From contig OZ005657.1 in assembly GCA_963930645.1 (NCBI GenBank), positions 52,788,653-52,852,652 on the forward strand: 64,000 bases of DNA, in the 5' to 3' direction. Under the pieces are notes generated by a model. It had not been told where the DNA came from, ran no database searches, and saw only the letters and a program-made list of their open reading frames with translations. Position 1 is the stretch's first letter, and each line of letters starts with the position of its first letter. Source of the stretch: Salticus scenicus (Eukaryota > Arthropoda > Arachnida > Araneae > Salticidae). Positions 1-9,674 of the stretch are shown one piece after another. A program made the translations under genes and the position numbers.

Positions 1-67
1 ATATATATTTTAAATTATATGCATGAAACTGGTTTAGGCTAAGACGATTGCACGAATTTTGAAGCAT

Positions 68-102
68 GTCCCAAGGTACAACATGGTGTTGTACCTTGGG
101 AC
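68..102. repeat. Perfect 16-bp hairpin, two motif copies head to head
   Basis: GTCCCAAGGTACAACA at 68-83 is followed after 3 bases by its exact reverse complement at 87-102. A third copy of the 16-mer lies at 301-316, so this is probably where two element termini meet rather than an isolated hairpin. Confidence 0.8.
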
Positions 103-154
103 AGTTTGCATTTAAAAAGTTAAAAGGGCTCGGAATTTTTTATTTTCAAACTGT

Positions 155-200
<46 letters not shown>

Positions 201-316
201 TGTTTTTGAGGAGAATGTTGGAGTATTTAAATATTATCTTTAGTATATAAATCTAACTTAATTTTAAAAGTTAAAAATTAAAATGTGAAAAGTGAAAAGT
301 GTCCCAAGGTACAACA
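87..316. mobile_element. Short inverted-repeat element, 230 bp
   Basis: The ends are TGTTGTACCTTGGGAC (87-102) and its reverse complement (301-316). The interior is AT-rich with a long A run (about 163-198) and no coding potential. This is the arrangement of a non-autonomous DNA element. I see no certain target duplication and cannot name the superfamily. Confidence 0.5.
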
Positions 317-328
317 CTCTCCCCTACC

Positions 329-760
329 TCTTATAGAACGCAATGTTTTGGAATTTTTTTCAGGTGTCCCTATACACAAACCAATGGTGGTATTTACTCC
401 ATTTTCTATATAAAACATTCGATAGTAAACTTGAATAACATATTTCAATTTCATTAAGATTTGTGTAAAGTAAAAGTATTAAAATATGATTTATATAAAT
501 ATCTTTCATTGAACACAATGCTTTAGAATACTTTCGAGTGCCCCTGTACACAAACCACAGTAGAGGTATTTTCAATAGGGAACATCCGATAGTGAACTTG
601 AATAACATACATCAGTTTCAAGAAATTCCATGAATATTTATGGGAGTTAGAGCGCGGACAGACAGACAGACAAACTGAAGTCATTAACACTTTTCAATCT
701 TGTTAGAAAGTGTTAATAACACTTTTAAACCTTATTGGAAATTGTTAATAAAAGCAATGA
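329..760 (+). repeat. R4 repeat: two tandem units plus GACA-rich tail
   Basis: Two similar units start near 336 and 511 (spacing about 175 bp). Both read GAACRCAATG, then a run containing ACACAAACCA, then GTRAACTTGAATAACAT. The second continues into a GACAGACAGACA stretch (657-670) and AGTGTTAATAAC. Related copies lie at 16840-16990 (minus) and 20670-20870 (plus), so this is a dispersed family. The small open frame at 360-608 (minus) is within it and I do not regard it as a gene. Confidence 0.6.
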
Positions 761-769
761 AATTTGAAT

Positions 770-1350
770 TTTCGGCAGAATTGTATGGAAAACGGTACAA
801 TTTACCCTGCTTATTGCCGTGTAAAATCAGTCGTAATGAAAAAAAAAAAAATCTTTCTTTCAATCACTAGCAAATACTGTGTGCAAATCTTTCAATAAGA
901 TCCGTGTATTAGTCCAACTTTAAAAATAGTGTTTGCAGAAAAAAAAAAAAAAAGATTGAAGTTTTAAGAGTAGAAATAAAGCGAACCTAATGCGGCGAAT
1001 TCCAAAGACTCACTCGCCTATAGACTTTTGCTCCGAACTTAAAACTTTGGGAAAATATTTTAAACATATTGTATATTAAATAATAATAATAATAATAAAA
1101 GAAAGAAATTATTCGAAATTTTCGAACTCGTGTAACTCTTTAATACAAATATCAATGAAAAAAGGCATTATAAAAGTAAGATATTTTTCTTTTATATTGT
1201 TCACTTTATCCACTTGAAAAAGTAAAATTATGGAAGACATAAAAGAAAAAAAAAAACCTCATTTGCATATTTACAAACAGGAAATTGTCTTATATTTTCA
1301 TCCAGGTTCTAGAGAATGTAAATATATTAATAATTTATCTTCTTATATAA
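770..1350. other. AT-rich DNA, nothing recognised
   Basis: Contains short A runs (840-850, 940-953, 1241-1255) and an AAT run (1081-1098). No open frame or repeat that I can support. Confidence 0.5.
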
Positions 1351-3336
1351 GGTAAAGCTAGGAGAGATTGCGCACATAGAGGATCAGATGGAAGGAGTAG
1401 TGTGCGAGCGCTGCTACTACAAGTAGTTATACAACAGCAAGAGAAAAGTTCCGACTTGAATTTTCATGTTCATTGTTTCGATCGTTTGTTGTCATTTTAT
1501 CTTGCTCTCAAAAATAAATACTTGAATTTTCATATATCCTGTGAATTTCTATTAAATGGCAGAAATACAAAATATTTTTTAAGTGAACGACTTCTTATAA
1601 GCTACTAACTTAGACTAACAGTAGGAGCATCAACAGTTCTCTATAAAAGCAAATAATCTGTGTTTGTAACGTGGACCAGTTATGATTAAATTTTGTCGAT
1701 ACAATAGTGGCGTAAGGTGTAATCTGATTGGTTAACCATGATCCAACACATAAATTCGTCTGCTGGAGACAAAGAAATTAAACATTTTGGGAAAGATTTC
1801 GGCTAGAAAAAATTAATCTAATACATTTGAAATGCACATTTTCTTAAAGAAATTAAAAAATATTAACTTTTTGTGTTGAAACATTATGCTCAAAAATCTT
1901 ATATTTGGAAGTATATTTTGAAGAATTTAGAGTCAGCATCTTCGCATTTAATAGTACCTATTCAGCAGGAATTTGGTAATGTCATCTATTATATATTTTT
2001 AGATATATTATAGATATGTGCCATTATAAACAGAATGAACATTGTTTCTTTTTATATATTTATTTTGTAGATACGTTTATTAACTATGGAATTTCTGTTA
2101 TGTATGTTGATATGATAATTTAATTCCGTCAAATTTTTAGGAAATAATTGATTTTTAAGATAACAATAATAATAATTTGATTCTTAGAATTTTTAACTTA
2201 GCAGATAAAAAAATTATTTTCTAAAACTGAAATTATAATGCAAATACCAAGATTTAAATCCCTTTTATTAATTAAAAAAAAAAAAAAGTGAAATTTTCCA
2301 GAACTTTATTTATGAAATTTTTCTGAAAATCATTTTAAGTATGTTGGTACTATCACATAGGTATTTTGCGTGGGAAAGGTTAGTTATTGAATAAAAGGTT
2401 ACGCAATCTCTCCTACCGAAATGAGAGAGTTTGCGCATTTACTACTTAGGAGAGATTGCGCATTGGTTTCATTAAAATATATTCTAGGAGAGATTACACA
2501 GCTTATTGGTAATGACGAGACGAGGAGAAGGAGTTTTTTAAACGTCTAGAACTACACCAAGAGACAACTTCGACAAGTGACTGGAATAGTTTTACCCATT
2601 CGAGACGGCGCATCTTTTTGGAAACCATCCACAGGATCCGAAATTGGACGTTATTCAGGAGTGGCAACGATCGATAAAAGCCACACGTAGTATTTGCCTC
2701 TTGAGTGCCAATGTTAGCCTTGGGAAATTTATCTCAAATGTTATTGTATATGTATATAGTTTTGCAATATTTTCAAGTATGATGCTCAAATTTTGTGCAG
2801 CTGTCAACTGCTTAAACAGAAGCGGCGAAAACTGCAAAATTTCGTTTTAAAGACTGTAATCGTCTAATTTTCAATAAAATAAAATGAAATGAAATAACGT
2901 AAAGGTATCTAAAGTTGAAACGAGCAGATTTCAAACCAAATGAAATTTAGGTTCTGTGTTTTGAATCTTTTTGTAGTTCGAATCTTTTAGCGCAGCAGAT
3001 TTTGAGGAAATAACCTTAACGAATAATAAACAGTAAGCAAAATCTGGGCTTAAAAGTGGACGGAACCAATCATTTGGACACATGGTGTGCTCCTTAACTT
3101 TTTGGCTCGTAAATGCATTCCACACACGATGTACAGTTCGTCTCGAATGATTTAACTTATTGCAGGTGGTTGTACGAAAGCTAAACCATTTAGAAATATA
3201 AATGCAACGATTATGGACTACGACAGACTAGATTAGGTTAGCAAACAAGAAAACATTCAAACTGAAAAGGAAATATTTTTAATTAAACACGTGCTATCTG
3301 GTAATAAGAAAGCACCGCAGAACTGATGTTTTAAAG

Positions 3337-3490
3337 TAATAAGTACAAAACTTTGAATAACATCATAAAATGTAATAACTGGCAACAATTGTTTCAGGTC
3401 GAAAAAACACACGACCTTTCATCAGGCGAAACAACTGTTGCCGAGTTTATTGCATTTTATGGTGTTTGTTTAAAGTTTTGTACTTATTGT
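3337..3490. repeat. Inverted repeat with hammerhead-like centre
   Basis: The left arm runs from TAATAAGTACAAAACTT to about 3395. The right arm is its imperfect reverse complement, ending at AAGTTTTGTACTTATTG (about 3490). A similar 12-mer, GYTATCTGGTAA, sits outside both arms (3294-3305 and 3491-3502) and could be a target duplication, although the left one is about 30 bp from the arm. The centre carries the ribozyme-like motif listed separately. Confidence 0.6.
3381..3427 (-). ncRNA. Hammerhead ribozyme-like motif
   Basis: On the minus strand, CTGATGA (3425-3419) is followed by a 6-bp helix II (AGGTCG at 3417-3412, CGACCT at 3401-3396, A+T-rich 10-nt loop) and then GAAA (3395-3392). After GAAA comes CAATTGTT, whose ACAATTGT is self-complementary, as in dimer-type hammerheads with very short helix III. 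Weak points: one extra A lies between CTGATGA and helix II, and helix I is only GC/GC before a large bulge. The predicted cut would be between 3384 and 3383. Activity is unproven. Confidence 0.4.
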
Positions 3491-4159
3491 GTTATCTGGT
3501 AACTTAATGTTATTTTGTAGTCTTATCTGGACTTTTTTTTTTTTTTTAATTTCTTTTATTTTTCTGATTTTTCAACTGTTAAATTGAAGTATCCACTCCT
3601 AATACAAAAATATTTGTTTACGAAAACTTGCCACAATGTTATTTAAGAGCAATTATTATTGTTAAATTTTTTATTATAGTTATAATTAAACACAATCTCT
3701 CCTACCCATGTGCGCAATTACACCTACCCTGTAAGGAGAGATTGTGCAAAATAGCTCTTTTGTTTTGTTACATCTGTTGCTTTAAATTATAACATAACAA
3801 CAAAATAGTAATGGAAATGCATAGAAAACGATTGAATTGAAAGATAATCAGCAATAATTTAGCAAAAATATTCGAATTTTTATATCATTTTGTTGAATTT
3901 TGAGCAAACTCTCCAAGCTTTTACTACTTATGTTGTACTTTGCTTATGTTTTTATGCTCTTAAGCCAAGAGGTTTTACGGGTGTTTAAAATAATGGCCTA
4001 ACTATCTTTCTTTTAACTATTTAAAAGTTAATTAATTTTGAGAAAAAATGAAAAATTAGAGTTTTACCTTACGGGATACAAAATCATTATTATTATTATC
4101 TAATGATGTCATCATCATAATTATTGCTATCATAATTGTCGTCTAATGATGTATTATCA

Positions 4160-4382
4160 TTTGACGACGCTTATTTTCGCAATCGTTCGTCTAAAGAACT
4201 CACTTTTACTTGCAAAAATGTTTTAAATGATGTAACGATATCACAAAAATTCACAAAATCAATTTTGCAAAAATTACAAAATCTAAATATTTACGCGGTA
4301 CCCAGATTCCAATACTTGCATTTAGTAAAACAATCTTTGTATACTAATATGAAAGGGAAGCATCCTTCTAAACTGTTAAAAT
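4160..4382 (+). repeat. R7 repeat, copy 1
   Basis: This stretch is similar to 25880-25991 (plus) and 26342-26578 (minus): all contain a GTTCGYCWAAAG-like start and an AAAATCA element, and copies 1 and 3 share GAAGCATCCTTCTAA. An 82-codon frame (4136-4384) overlaps it, but the other copies do not preserve that frame, so I treat it as chance. Confidence 0.5.
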
Positions 4383-4871
4383 AAAATTTAAGTAAAAAAT
4401 CATTTTTTAAAGTTACAAGATTTTTATTTTGAAGCCCTAAAAAGCATAAAATAAAATTTATTAGGCAAAGACATGCTACAAAGAAATGAAAGTTTCAACA
4501 CTAAGAAAATTTTAGAGAAAAATATAGGTACTTTCCTTTTGCAAGAGATGAAAATTTTTTAATGTTCAAAATATTTTAAAAAGCTTTCGAGACTAATATT
4601 CTTTCTTAGTTATTAGTTTTTCTATAATCATTCCTTAGGCCAGAAATTTCAAATGTCTCGAAAGCTTTTTAAAATATTTTGAACATTAAAAAATTTTCAT
4701 CTCTTGCAAAAGGAAAGTACCTATATTTTTCTGTAAAATTTTCTTAGTGTTGAAACTTTCATTTCTTTGTAGCATGTCTTTGCCAGAATAAATTTTATTT
4801 TATGCTTTTTAGGGCTTCACAATAAAAATCTTCTAACTTTAAAAAATGATTTTTTACTTAAATTTTATTTT
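4378..4871. repeat. Near-perfect palindrome, arms about 216 bp
   Basis: The left arm (4378-4593) and right arm (4655-4871) are inverted copies with only a handful of differences across more than 200 bp; the spacer is 61 bp. Such identity suggests a recent fold-back element or inverted duplication. A transcript would form one long hairpin. No terminal motif or target duplication is evident. Confidence 0.85.
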
Positions 4872-4879
4872 GTGATTTT

Positions 4880-5090
4880 TAGTTACCAAAAAGGAAAAAG
4901 CTTCTTTAAAAAACTAATTAAAATTTCTTAGGATATTTTGTAGACGACGGAAGATTTTCTTTTATCAATTGACATTTTTTTTTTCGATTATTTATCTGCA
5001 AAAAAATAATATATCGTCTTTCGAGGACCGAATCCGGGACCATCGCCTTATCAGCATGACGCTCTAACCAAAAGTCTAAGAACTGTCAAG
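4880..5090 (-). repeat. SINE-A copy 1 (tRNA-related head)
   Basis: On the minus strand a tRNA-like head (about 5082-5022) reads GGTTAGAGCGTCATGCTGAT and later GGATTCGGTCC, resembling a decayed box B. Its CTGATAA stretch recalls the anticodon loop of an Ile(GAT) tRNA. The body continues with GTCAATTGATA and AAGAAAATC. A related unit lies about 390 bp away at 5270-5480, same orientation. The stem pairings are broken, so this is not a functional tRNA gene. Confidence 0.5.
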
Positions 5091-5269
5091 AAAAATCATA
5101 GAACATTATAGACAAAAAGCCGACGACAAATCCAATTTCATATAATAGTAATATATGCATATACATATAAAACTTCTAAAAATATTTTTTTAATGTATAT
5201 TTTACTTAAAACATTTTATTTTGTTCTTTTTTAATATCTAAAACGTTTTGTGTTTTCCAATATGTAAAT

Positions 5270-5480
5270 TTAAAAAAAAAAAAAAAATGCTTCTTTAAAA
5301 AAAAAAAAAAAAAAAATTCTTAGTGTAAGCAACGAAAAATTTTCTTGTATCAATTGACACCTTTTCTACAAATTATACGGAAAAATTAACACGCTGGACC
5401 TTCCACGGATCGAACTCTCAACCATTGCGCTACTAACAGGACGCTCTTACCAACTGAGCCACACAGCGACAAACGATGTC
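5270..5480 (-). repeat. SINE-A copy 2 (tRNA-related head)
   Basis: The minus strand has a good box A (TGGCTCAGTTGG, 5462-5451) and a box-B-like GTTCGATCC (5415-5407), about 40 bp apart as in pol III internal promoters. The body shares GTCAATTGATA, AAGAAAATTTT and CTAAGAAT with copy 1. Acceptor and anticodon stems do not pair well, so a SINE or tRNA pseudogene is likelier than a tRNA gene. Confidence 0.55.
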
Positions 5481-5489
5481 GCTTATATT

Positions 5490-5745
5490 TATTTTAAAAT
5501 GAAATCGCCTTGTTTACTAGCGTGACACGAAGACACGATGACTCCTACGTTTCGCCGGTAAAATGGTTCAATTTGGCTGCAACCAGTATTTTTAGAGATT
5601 TGGTGTACTATGTTGCATCATTTTAGTAATAAGCACCACTAAAAATAGTGAAACTGAGAACCGAAATATTGGTTGCAACTAAATTTGTTTAATGGCACCA
5701 TTTCTTTGGAGAAAGGTGAAATTTGAACTACTATTTTTAACGGTG
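5490..5745. mobile_element. Terminal part of a CACYGTTAAAAA-type MITE
   Basis: The right end, read inward on the minus strand, is CACCGTTAAAAATAGTAG and is followed by TA (5746-5747). This resembles the right end of the element at 41232-41787. The inner part has an imperfect inverted pair around GGTTGCAAC. I could not place the left end. Confidence 0.4.
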
Positions 5746-5832
5746 TACGAATAAAATTAGCCGGGTTATTTCATTTTGAAATATGCGATTTTACAGATAT
5801 TTTGGTTTTCAGTAAGGAGGCAGTTAAAAATA

Positions 5833-6332
5833 CAAGGTAGTCCAAAATTATAAAGCGCATTTCATGATTAAAAAAAAAAAAAAAAAATGTAAGAGCATGT
5901 TTATTTTTTCCTTGTAAAGAGAATTTAAGATAATTTTATGCAACAAATTTTAAACATTCAATCACTTCCACATGAGCTCCAGTTATGGCACGCAAAATAT
6001 TCACCCGATATTCAGTTTCACGCCAAGAGTTTTGCGCATTTCAGCGGGTATTCCTTCAGTTTGGTACAAATTACACTGCAAACCGCATAAAAAGGCGAAA
6101 TTTATAAATAAAAATAGTAAAAAAAATTATAATAGAAAATAGTCCACATTAAAAATATTGTGTTAAATTTTATAACATTATACAAATTACCTTGCAAAGA
6201 TAGCTGAATTTTGTTTTGTAAAACTGTTTTAAATTGTCTTTCCAAGAAAACATGAACATGTGAGTACCTCATTTCGTTCTTAAAAAAAAAAAAAAAAACA
6301 TGAAATGCGATCGATGATTTTGGACCACCCCG
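5833..6332 (-). mobile_element. Internally deleted mariner-like element, 500 bp
   Basis: Terminal inverted repeats: left CAAGGTAGTCCAAAATTATA, right (minus strand) CGGGGTGGTCCAAAATCATC, both continuing to GCATTTCATG. TA duplications flank it (5831-5832, 6333-6334). It keeps a short transposase C-terminus on the minus strand (separate entry), so it derives from an autonomous Tc1/mariner-class element by internal deletion. Confidence 0.75.
5936..6040 (-). pseudogene. Transposase C-terminal fragment (mariner-type)
   Basis: A 34-codon stretch ends in TAA at 5938-5936. It includes SWRETEYRVN and ITGAHVEV. The pattern of a Trp-Arg-Glu-x-Glu-Tyr-Arg helix followed by TGAHVEV close to the C-terminus matches what I know of the ends of DDE transposases in arthropod mariner-like elements, including those annotated with a DUF4817 domain. 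A stop (6043-6041) precedes it, and the catalytic domain is absent because the 500-bp element has no room for it. It lies between two good TIRs. A broken relic that makes no functional product. Confidence 0.6.
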
Positions 6333-6648
6333 TATTTCATATTCAATTATTTATTTGTTCAATTTTAATATTCTATTTTCAATTATATATACTATCCCGA
6401 AAATCAGTTCGAATTTTAAGATGAAATAACTTGATCGGTTTTAATAATAAAATGATACTTTTTTTTTCCCCATGTTACAGTGTCGAGATTTTTTATTATT
6501 ATTATTATTTATTTAATACAATTATAGGAGCCTGAGAATTACATAAAAATTTAAAGTAATTTTTGTAGATGATTTACTTGTAGATGGAAGATGGATACTT
6601 TTGTAGATGGATACTTTTCCGAAGATCAATTTAAAATGGCAGTGACAA

Positions 6649-7173
6649 CACAGGTCTATAAAAATGATTTTGGCAAAATTTGATTTGATAATTTTAGCTG
6701 ATACATATGTTTCTTAATGTGCTAAAAACGAAAATAAAGCCATTTTCCCTCTATCACGCATAGATTTTCGCAAATACAGGATGTCTAGCGACACAGTTTC
6801 TTCATTTTCGGTTGTTTCTAGTATATTTCCATGATTAATTATAATTAATCAAGGAGCATGATTAATTAAAATTGATCAATTATAATTAATCATGAAAATT
6901 AATTAATTACCATCAATTACCATTAATTATCATTAATTACAATTAATTATCATTAATTACCATCAATTAATCACGGAAAGATACTAAAAGTTACTATATA
7001 ATTTTATTGGTGGAAGTGAGTCACGGAAGAAATTGTGTCCATAGACACCCTGTATTGGCAAAAATCTATACATGATAGAGAAAAACTGGCTTCTGTTTTG
7101 GGTTTTAGCGTACCAAAAAACATAAAGATCAGCGAAAATTATCAAATCAAACTTTTAGATGTAGAGACCTGTG
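6649..7173. mobile_element. Fold-back element F1, copy 1 (long TIRs)
   Basis: Starts CACAGGTCTATAAAAATG and ends with the reverse complement CACAGGTCTCTACATC. Arms of about 190 bp match imperfectly, including TTTGATTTGATAATTTT. The interior is a repeated ATTAATTA/CATCAATTACC tract (6835-6970). A second copy with a shorter interior is at about 14322-14720. The transposition mechanism is unclear. Confidence 0.7.
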
Positions 7174-7439
7174 CATTCAGCCCCGGCGGTTGACATTACA
7201 TGTCACTTGAAGGTTTGTTTTTGATTCCACAAAAAAATAATTGAACATTTTATTAAAATCTTAAGCGCCTTGAATAAAAGAGACGAAGAAGAAGACGATG
7301 ATGAAAATTTTAGATTGTGCTAAATACGCCTAAATCTAGATCTGCAGCCCATCATGACATATGACGTTAATATAAGCAATTAATGATAGAATTTTCTGAA
7401 TGATATTTTTTTTTAAAACGCTTATTATTTTTAATTTAT

Positions 7440-7466
7440 ACATATATATATATATATATATATATA
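7440..7466. repeat. TA microsatellite
   Basis: A run of TA dinucleotides just before the R1 repeat. Confidence 0.9.
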
Positions 7467-7535
7467 ACTATGTGCATGTAAATGAGTAGATGTGTAACCC
7501 TACTATTTCTATAAAAAAATATATATATATAAATG

Positions 7536-7790
7536 TTAGCAGGCTTCGACAGCTGAGCTGGTCACAATATTTAAATGAAATTAGATAAATAAAAAAATAA
7601 TCACTACATTTTTATATTATATTATAAATAAAAACTGAAAAAAAAAAATCCTTTAAAATCTCTCAAAACCTCGTTTCGGGTATCCGCTGCATTTGGCAGC
7701 GTTTTTCCAGCCTGCTCGGATCTCGGTCCAAATTCCCTGCGTCATCGCCTTACGCGAACACTTCAATTTGGGCGTTAATCGGGCAACAAG
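7536..7790 (+). repeat. R1 repeat, copy 1
   Basis: Shares with 28375-28620 (minus) and 59100-59370 (minus) the ordered blocks AGCTGGTC, CACAATATTTAAAT-like, ATAAAAACTGAAA and CTCGTTTCGGG. It is richer in G+C than its surroundings. The plus frame is open for some 60 codons after CTCGTTTCGGG, but the downstream protein frames of the three copies diverge, so coding is doubtful. The family is not identified. Confidence 0.6.
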
Positions 7791-8260
7791 GGGCTTTTCT
7801 ATTATTCAAGAACTACAATTTTACAGATGGCTATATCTCAGCACCTACTGAACAGTTTAGATTTGGCGAGACTTAGTAACGCGGTTTTTCTAGTCCTCGC
7901 TTTATACCGAACGTTTGTTTATGCGGCGTCTCCAAATTATCGCTATTCATCTGTATGAGACTAGCACAATATTCATGGAAATGAAAAGGTTTCTTTTTTC
8001 TTAAAAAAAAGGACATTTTTTTAAAATTATAACATTAACATGCAAAGTATTAAACTCAATGGAAAACCATTTTTAGGAAACTTGACATAATGCGTTAGCC
8101 TTAATTTATTGGAATCAAATCAGAATACAAAAATATTAACTATTTAATAGAATATGTGCATTTTCACTAATTAATTTGTATTTGTTCATGCACAAGCATT
8201 ACGAGAATTTCATCTGCATGACTTATTAGCCAGATGTATTGAGGTAATTACATAAAATCC

Positions 8261-8596
8261 TTAGGCATCTTGAAAATTCCCAAAATTACTGTCGGTAAAA
8301 TGAACTGAATTTCCTTTCCTCTCAAGAATGAAAGAAAGAAAAAAAAAACTGTAAGAAGCAACCAAATTTTTACTTTCACTAAACCAGTCGTAATATATTC
8401 TTCGACCACTTTTCTTAAAACCATGCAAGCCTCTGCGCAAGAACTGACTCGACGAGTCCAGTGTTAAAGTAGGGAAAATAGTCATCTGATTTTCAGAGAA
8501 AATGAGCGAAAGAGAGCGGCGATATATTGGATGTTTTCCAAATCCCACGCTGTCCTTCAATTTAGCACCCCTCCAAGCTTTTGGATTGTTCCTCAT
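8261..8596 (-). CDS. Unidentified 111-codon open frame
   Basis: ATG to stop on the minus strand, with moderately basic, Ser-rich content (GLHGFKKSGRRIYYDWF near the middle) and a Phe-rich stretch (SFFFLSFIL) around residues 82-90. I recognise no domain, signal peptide or membrane protein plan. It is somewhat richer in G+C than its flanks and lies between the inverted repeats at 7930-8010 and 9080-9150, so it could be a relic of that element. In DNA this AT-rich a frame of this length can arise by chance. No splice sites or promoter support it. Confidence 0.15.
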   Translation of the reverse strand: MRNNPKAWRGAKLKDSVGFGKHPIYRRSLSLIFSENQMTIFPTLTLDSSSQFLRRGLHGFKKSGRRIYYDWFSESKNLVASYSFFFLSFILERKGNSVHFTDSNFGNFQDA

Positions 8597-8810
8597 TGCT
8601 AGTTTTAGGAAAGGTGGTTACACTATAGTGTTCGTTAAATCTAAATAAATATAGATAAAATCTCCTATCTTTTATTTTTATTATTTATTTATTTATTTAT
8701 TGGGATTAAATAAATTTTAGTTCAATCTATTGTCTATAACTTTTTGAATTTTCACGATATTTCCTTGGGGTTTTCATCTAAATAGCTCATACAAATAGCT
8801 CATACACTAT

Positions 8811-8862
8811 ATATTTACAGTGATAAAAATATATTATTTATCACTGTAAATAATATATATTT
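8811..8862. repeat. Hairpin with CAGTGATAAA arms
   Basis: TATTTACAGTGATAAA is followed after a short AT spacer by TTTATCACTGTAAATA. The same CACTGTAAATAATATATATT recurs at about 9919. Confidence 0.7.
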
Positions 8863-9046
8863 ATGCTGATAAATTGTGCAAATAAAATTTTATTCATTCT
8901 TGCGCATACGCAATTACAAATTATTTATTGAAAATGCTCCAAATTCATTAGATATTTAATATTTTTATATTCTGATTGTAGTATGTTTGTATTTAATGTA
9001 GTATGTCCAGCTTTCTAAAAATGTCTTTGCCTTTAATATCTTGCAC

Positions 9047-9085
<39 letters not shown>

Positions 9086-9402
9086 AACCTATATATTCCC
9101 TGAATATATGTGCCAGTCTCATACAAATGAATACAGATGATTAGAAGAGCCTTAGAATCACATGATACAGCCAAAATACATTTCAAGCCTTATTTTTTTT
9201 ACAGAGTAAACCTAAACGTTCTTTTTTTTTTTTTCCCTTCTAATGATTCTCTTTTACTTTAGGGACAAAACGTTTGCAGAAATATATGAGGTATAACATG
9301 TTCCTTACAGTCCGGAAATTTCTAGAAATTTGCCACATATTTTTTGAGGTTAAAACGACTGAAATCAAAAGTGTCCGTGGTCATTTATGAAATGTTAGCG
9401 TA

Positions 9403-9634
9403 CACTGAAGAAAAAAAAAACGTTAAAAGTACAAGAAAAATCTGGCAGCTGAGGTGCCAGTATTTATCCGTCAAATATACAGTTTAAAACCGTAAAATTG
9501 TATCACTGACACATATTTTACACAGGAATCCTGTAAATCAAACAGGTTTTTTGTTAAAAGTACAGTTTTGTCCTTTATATTTGACGGAGAAATACTGGCA
9601 CCCCCAACTGCCAGATTTTTCCTGTACTTTTAAT

Positions 9635-9669
<35 letters not shown>

Positions 9670-9672
9670 GTG
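9403..9672. mobile_element. MITE with CACTG ends and TA duplication, 270 bp
   Basis: Left end CACTGAAGAAAA, right end (minus) CACTGTAAAAAA. Inside both: GTTAAAAGTACA, AAAAATCTGGCAG, GTGCCAGTATTT and CCGTCAAATATA. Arms of about 100 bp. TA flanks at 9401-9402 and 9673-9674. Non-coding. Confidence 0.8.
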
Positions 9673-9674
9673 TA

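Larger units (their letters stand above)
1360..3748. repeat. Cluster of a 15-bp motif in both orientations
   Basis: AGGAGAGATTGCGCA or a close variant occurs on the plus strand at 1360-1374, 2448-2462, 2486-2500 and 3734-3748. It occurs on the minus strand at 2401-2414 and 3691-3703. Weaker forms are at 2423-2437, 3711-3725 (minus) and 3901-3916 (minus). Two places (2401-2462 and 3691-3748) hold an inverted pair about 60 bp across. Intervening DNA is AT-rich without a supported gene. Such repeated sites could be terminal or subterminal transposase-binding sites of a decayed DNA transposon, or a protein-binding array; the sequence does not decide. Confidence 0.6.
7930..9150. mobile_element. 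Possible 1.2-kb element with about 70-bp inverted ends
   Basis: Around 7930-8010 the plus strand reads ATTCATCTGTATGAGACTAG, then GGAAATGAAAAGGTTTCTT. The minus strand from about 9150 to 9080 reads ATTCATTTGTATGAGACTGG, then GGGAATATATAGGTTTCTT. These are imperfect inverted repeats. The interior contains the 111-codon frame at 8261-8596 and a hairpin at 8811-8862. Family unknown; target duplication not seen. Confidence 0.4.

Noticed and set aside
4136..4384. 82-codon open frame
   Set aside because: Falls in repeat R7; the other two copies do not keep the frame.
5393..5470. Functional tRNA gene on the minus strand
   Set aside because: Boxes A and B are good, but acceptor and anticodon stems do not pair, and the sequence is part of a repeat.
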